From Heterodera schachtii (taxonomy: Eukaryota > Nematoda > Chromadorea > Rhabditida > Heteroderidae): 64,000 bases of DNA. The stretch's first letter is position 1; every line of letters starts with the position of its first letter. This document shows, piece after piece, positions 60,235 to 64,000 of this stretch. Under the pieces are notes generated by a model. The model was given only the letters and a program-made list of their open reading frames with translations, searched no databases and was not told where the DNA came from. A program made the position numbers and the translations under genes. The DNA is taken from positions 592,492 to 656,491 of the forward strand of contig SIJG01000012.1 of assembly GCA_023374025.1 (NCBI GenBank), written 5' to 3'.

Positions 60235-60805
60235 GTCTCTGCTCGCCCATGGAAAATCGAACAGAAAACCTGGATGAGCTTATCGACCAGCAAATTGAAA
60301 CTACGCGGAATGCTCACTGACAGTCTCAACAAACAGTTCGACATGCTCGTCTCCACCATCCAATATTTTAGACAGTAACAGCAACAACTGCATCAAAACA
60401 CTGTGGTGTTGGATCCAACAGCACCGGCAGAAGAGATGAAAAGGCGCAGATCTTTGGTGGTCATCGGACTTCCTGAAAATGCAAAGACTACTCCAGGCGA
60501 ACGTGTTGAAGAGGACGAGGCCAAAGTCAAAGGTTTACTCCATTCGCTGGGGATGGAATGTCGCCCTTGTGCCATTTAACGAATGGGACGATTTTCTCAC
60601 CCAGCCCCCATTAGGTCGTAACCATCTTCTTAAAATCGTGCTGTCGTCTTCAAAATTTCAGAGGATCGCTCTTGGGAAATGGAAGGAAAAACGCAACCAA
60701 ATTCGAACCGCACGACTTCTGATTCGCCCCAACCTGACCAAAGAACAATTGGACGCCGAACGTCAACAGCGGATGGCAAACCGTCGACCTTTCCCCAGCA
60801 AATGA
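60235..60805 (+). pseudogene. LINE ORF1-like retroelement remnant
   Basis: Conceptual reading gives MLTDSLNKQFDMLVSTIQYF, then MKRRRSLVVIGLPENAK and KGLLHSLGMECRPCAI. A frame change leads to PPLGRNHLLKIVLSS, ALGKWKEKRNQIRTARL and IRPNLTKEQLDAERQQR. The order (IxGLPE, short alpha/beta segment, R-x-G, P.LxKIxL, xxIRPxLTxEE) matches ORF1-like proteins common in nematode retroelements. In-frame stops (near 60376 and 60577) and a frameshift show it is dead. It lies between Srt copies B and C. Confidence 0.65.
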
Positions 60806-60869
60806 ATCAGGACACAAATGGCAACAACGACTACAACTGGCACCAAATTATATTTTTTAACTAAAACGC

Positions 60870-61586
60870 AATATTAAATTTCATTTATTATTATAAAATG
60901 TTAGTTATTGTTTAATGCACATTTGAATGCCAATGTTGAAGTAAACACAGAATATTTATGTTTTCAGCTGATTTAATAAGCACCCTGGGGAATTGTTTGA
61001 TAAGAATTTTGTCCAAATCAAAGATTAAATGAACACAATTTGCAAAAGACAATTTGCCCTTTGGCATTTTTTCAAATTAAAATTTTCTTCCTCGTTTGGA
61101 ATTTGAAATAACTTTTTGAACAAAAGCCGACGAAAAATTTAACCTTCAACAAATTCCTCCCTTAATGGATGGTTTATTAATATTAAATTGTCTATCTCTA
61201 TTATAATTATATAAACACCTAATTGCTTTGTTTAAATTTTGAGCAATTTCCAGTCGCGGCAATTACTTTTTGTAATGATATTTAATAAATTTTTACATTG
61301 TCAACGTACTCATAAAATTGTTAATTATTGTTTAATGCAAATGCTAATGTAATGTTGAGACACAATAATTGTGTGTTCCAGCTGATTTAATAAGCACCCT
61401 GGGGAATTGTTTGACAGGAATTTTGTCCAAATTAATGATAATTGAACAAAAATTGTAAAATACAATTTGTCCTTTGTGAGTTGGTTGGTTGGCATTTTGT
61501 CACTATGTCAAATTAAAATTTTCCACCCAAAAAATATTTAAATAAATCCACATAAATTAAGGAACACATAGTTAAATTTTCACAAA
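60870..61586. repeat. Two tandem Srt upstream blocks, one orphaned
   Basis: Both 60870-61130 and 61250-61586 match the upstream regions of Srt copies A, B and D, each with AGCTGATTTAATAAGCACCC. The first has no gene after it; the second leads into broken copy C. Confidence 0.7.
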
Positions 61587-63093
61587 AAAATCCCACTTGA
61601 ACAACGGACAGACATTGTTAACGGATGCATTTTAATCACACTTTTTTGCATTTTTGAGGTCACTTTTTCTGGGGAGAGTTAATTTTTCCAAAAGATTTAA
61701 ACTTTTAATTAAATGAAGAATTGTAATTTAAGCTACTGTACATTCCCTGCATGGTATCAATTTACAAAAACATGCACAACAATGCCTGCTACAAATTGAT
61801 GTTCTTCATTGGCATATTGGACATGGTTGTTTTTTCAAAATGAATAAATATTTATTATTTTTTATTACAATTTAAATTAATATATATTGTCTTCTTCATG
61901 CGACTTGTATATAATTAATTTATTATTTTTTTCGAAATTAAATTTCTTTAGTTGTCTATGTTCATAAATGCGTTTGAAACCGGAATTCTTGGCATTATTG
62001 GTGCCGTTTATTGTGACTATCCATTGCTGATTTATACAACCGGAGCATTGGGAGCAGGTATGTAATTTTTTATTATTTTATTATTAATTTTTTAAATTCA
62101 GCCTTGTGGTATGCCGAAACATTCATCGAAATGTTGTTGGCAATTAACAGATGCATGGAATTGTTGAGACCACAGTTGGCACATGCCATTTTTAGTGGTC
62201 AAATTTTTATCAATATTTTTATTAGACGATTAGAATAATTAATTAATAATAAAGAATATTTTTAAGGCAATAAATTGCGGTGTTTATTTGCGTTGCCAAT
62301 TTGTTATGGCTTTGCAGTGGCCATGTTCACGAAGCCAATTCTTTTCAGTGGGATTTATTTGTCGTGGTTTTATAACCCATATGTTGGCTATACGGACGAT
62401 TTTGGAGAAATTGTAAGAAAAATTAATTATGTATAATTAATAAATTTTAACAATTACAGTACTCCAACACGATAGCTTCTGCACATAATTGCATCGTTAT
62501 TTTTGGTCTATCCACAGTTTATTTGTTGTTTCCTATAATTCTTTGTTGGCAAACCTACACAATGTCATCAGGCCACCAAACACATCAGTCATCTTGGGCA
62601 GAAAAAATGGCAAACAATAAATAAAAAAAAACAAATATATTTTAATGACATAATGAGGTTTTTTGTTTAAGCAAAAAATGCAAATTTTAGAAAAAGCTAC
62701 TTGTCTTTTCAATCATTTATTATAAATACTCAGATTTTTCTCCAAGTGATCATCATAAGTTTGTTCAATTCAATTGCCTCCGTAATTTACATCTCAATGC
62801 AATTTGTCAGAATCAGCAAAATTTACATCATCATTGGCACTTACGCATGGGTTTTTACGAGTGGTTAGCAAATTTAAAAAATAAAAATAATTTTTGCAAA
62901 AGGTTGCCCTCCCGTGGTGTATTTGCTGCTGAACAAACGAATTCGAAATGACTGTGCCAACTTTTGCCGTGCCATTTACCGCTTTTCACGGAATGTCAAT
63001 AATTCGGTGTCAAATGGGCCAATTGCCATGGCATGGGTGACACCAAATTATGCCGGAAACAATGCCAACAACAGAATTGTTAATGTTGAATGA
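61587..63093 (+). pseudogene. Srt-family copy C, 5'-truncated
   Basis: Exons: 61587-61658 (partial), 61733-61825, 61952-62057, 62102-62197, 62267-62412, 62460-62609, 62734-62863, 62903-63093. Exons 2-8 are open and in phase, with SALETGIL-like FINAFETGILGIIG, LLAINRCMELL, LRCLFALPICYGFAVAMF and PPVVYLLLNKRIRND. Exon 1 has lost about 90 bp containing the start codon. The deletion joins TTTTCACAAA to AAAATCCCACTTGAA, and the frame upstream hits TAG at 61569. Exon 6 has no GT donor; a GC donor (ATG|GCAAAC) would keep the frame. It was intact until recently, but is now probably non-functional unless an alternative first exon exists. Confidence 0.8.
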
Positions 63094-63840
63094 TATGCCG
63101 ATTTATGTGTAAATTCGTTTAATAATTTTTGTTGTGTTCGAACAATTTTTTATAATTTTATTTGGAGAAAAGCAATTAAAAATAAACGCAGAGCAAATGG
63201 GGAAAGTCAATGGCTGAAAATTAGAATGACACTGAAGGGTGCTATGTCACTATAAAAAAGCCATCAAAAAGGGCGTTATAAAAAAAACCATCAAATGAAA
63301 ATTTCGAACAAAAAACTATCTATAACTTTTGTCAAAGTCTATCAAAATTATATTCTTTATATCATTCGATAGCCCTAACATTTCTCTATTAGCTCACCTA
63401 AATTTCAAAAAATTTGTGGCGAAAGTTTAACCTTGGCAAATTCATCCACAATGGGTTGATTGTGACAATGGTTTATTAGTAATTGAATTGCTTGGGTCTA
63501 AATTAAATTCCTTAATTGTTTAGTTTAATTTTGAGCAATTTCCATCGCGGCTTTAATTTTTATAATCACATTTAATAAATTTGTTTAATGCACATGCTTA
63601 TCAAATGTTGATTGAATTTGTCTTCAGCTGATTTAATAAACACTTTGGGGATTTTTTGGTTGGCACTTTATTCAAAGAAAACATAAATTGAATGTTTAAT
63701 TTGTAAAAGTTTCTCTTTGGCATTTGGTTGGCATTTTGTCACTTTGTCAATTAAAATTTTCCCCCAAAAAATATTAAAATAAATCCACATAAATTAAGGA
63801 ACACATAGCTAAATTTTCACAAATTGCCGTTCATAATCCG
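63094..63840. other. Intergenic; foldback fragment and Srt upstream block
   Basis: 63340-63410 has words of the foldback family (ATCATTCGATAGCCCTAA). 63480-63840 is the upstream block of copy D, with the AGCTGATTTAATAA word at 63625. Confidence 0.6.
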
Positions 63841-63981
63841 ATGGAATTGTTGCTGTTTCGTCATGACAAATTTGACAAATTGTACGGATGTGACGGATTT
63901 AATGCGGACAAAATCCCACTTGAAGAAAGAACAAACATTGTGAACGGATGCATTTTGCTCACACTTTTTTGTGTTTTTGAG
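63841..63981 (+). CDS. Srt-family chemoreceptor copy D, first exon only (window end)
   Basis: The start codon opens MELLLFRHDKFDKLYGCDGF and the exon ends GCILLTLFCVFE before GTCACT, matching exon 1 of copy A (141 nt in both). The remaining exons lie beyond the window. Whether this copy is intact cannot be judged. Confidence 0.85.
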
Positions 63982-64000
63982 GTCACTTTTCTGGGTATAG

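Overview
The window is eukaryotic, very AT-rich and intron-dense, and almost certainly comes from a nematode. It holds a nematode TWK two-pore K+ channel, an Srt-type chemoreceptor cluster, a CHK-kinase-like protein, two neuromodulator GPCRs and small secreted proteins. Several genes that could be spliced in frame across their whole length use GC-AG introns (6 firm cases in roughly 70 modelled introns). A high GC-AG rate has been reported for cyst nematodes (Globodera). Together with ATGCCA motifs upstream of secreted-protein genes, this points to a plant-parasitic tylenchid, but the species is inferred and not proven.

Layout. 0.2-3.6 kb (-): adenosine-receptor-like GPCR, 8 exons. 4.4-9.5 kb: intergenic, with a foldback repeat and a TA microsatellite. 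9.57-12.63 kb (+): CHK-kinase-like gene, followed by a tandem array that starts in its 3' end. 13.7-21.2 kb: large inverted duplication carrying a family of tiny secreted proteins with a helix-turn-helix domain (copy 1 on +, copies 2 and 3 on -). Its left arm is interrupted by a MULE-type foldback transposon with a 10-bp target duplication. 21.4-21.9 kb (-): a second type of small secreted protein whose 5' flank is a copy of the flank of the HTH genes. 22.2-24.3 kb: flank copies and a palindromic MITE. 24.7-26.05 kb (+): secreted protein with a roughly 48-bp-phased GAAATAGTG array and a TATA box. 28.8-30.9 kb (+): gene of unknown function, partly resolved. 33.4-38.6 kb (+): TWK channel, 19 exons, 580 aa. 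39.2-41.95 kb: consecutive foldback elements. 41.98-46.7 kb (-): TRH-receptor-like GPCR, 13 exons, 566 aa. 46.7-51.4 kb: intergenic. 51.45-55.6 kb (+): purple acid phosphatase, 15 exons, 512 aa. 56.4-64 kb (+): Srt chemoreceptor cluster with one intact copy, two broken copies and one cut by the window end. A tRNA-like sequence and a LINE ORF1-like remnant lie within the cluster.

There is no sign of an operon. The genes read as ordinary single nematode genes plus two fast-evolving tandem families (secreted HTH proteins and Srt receptors). The most unusual part is the 13.7-24 kb region: secreted proteins with a DNA-binding-like fold, multiplied by inverted and tandem duplication, and an upstream cassette shared with an unrelated secreted protein.
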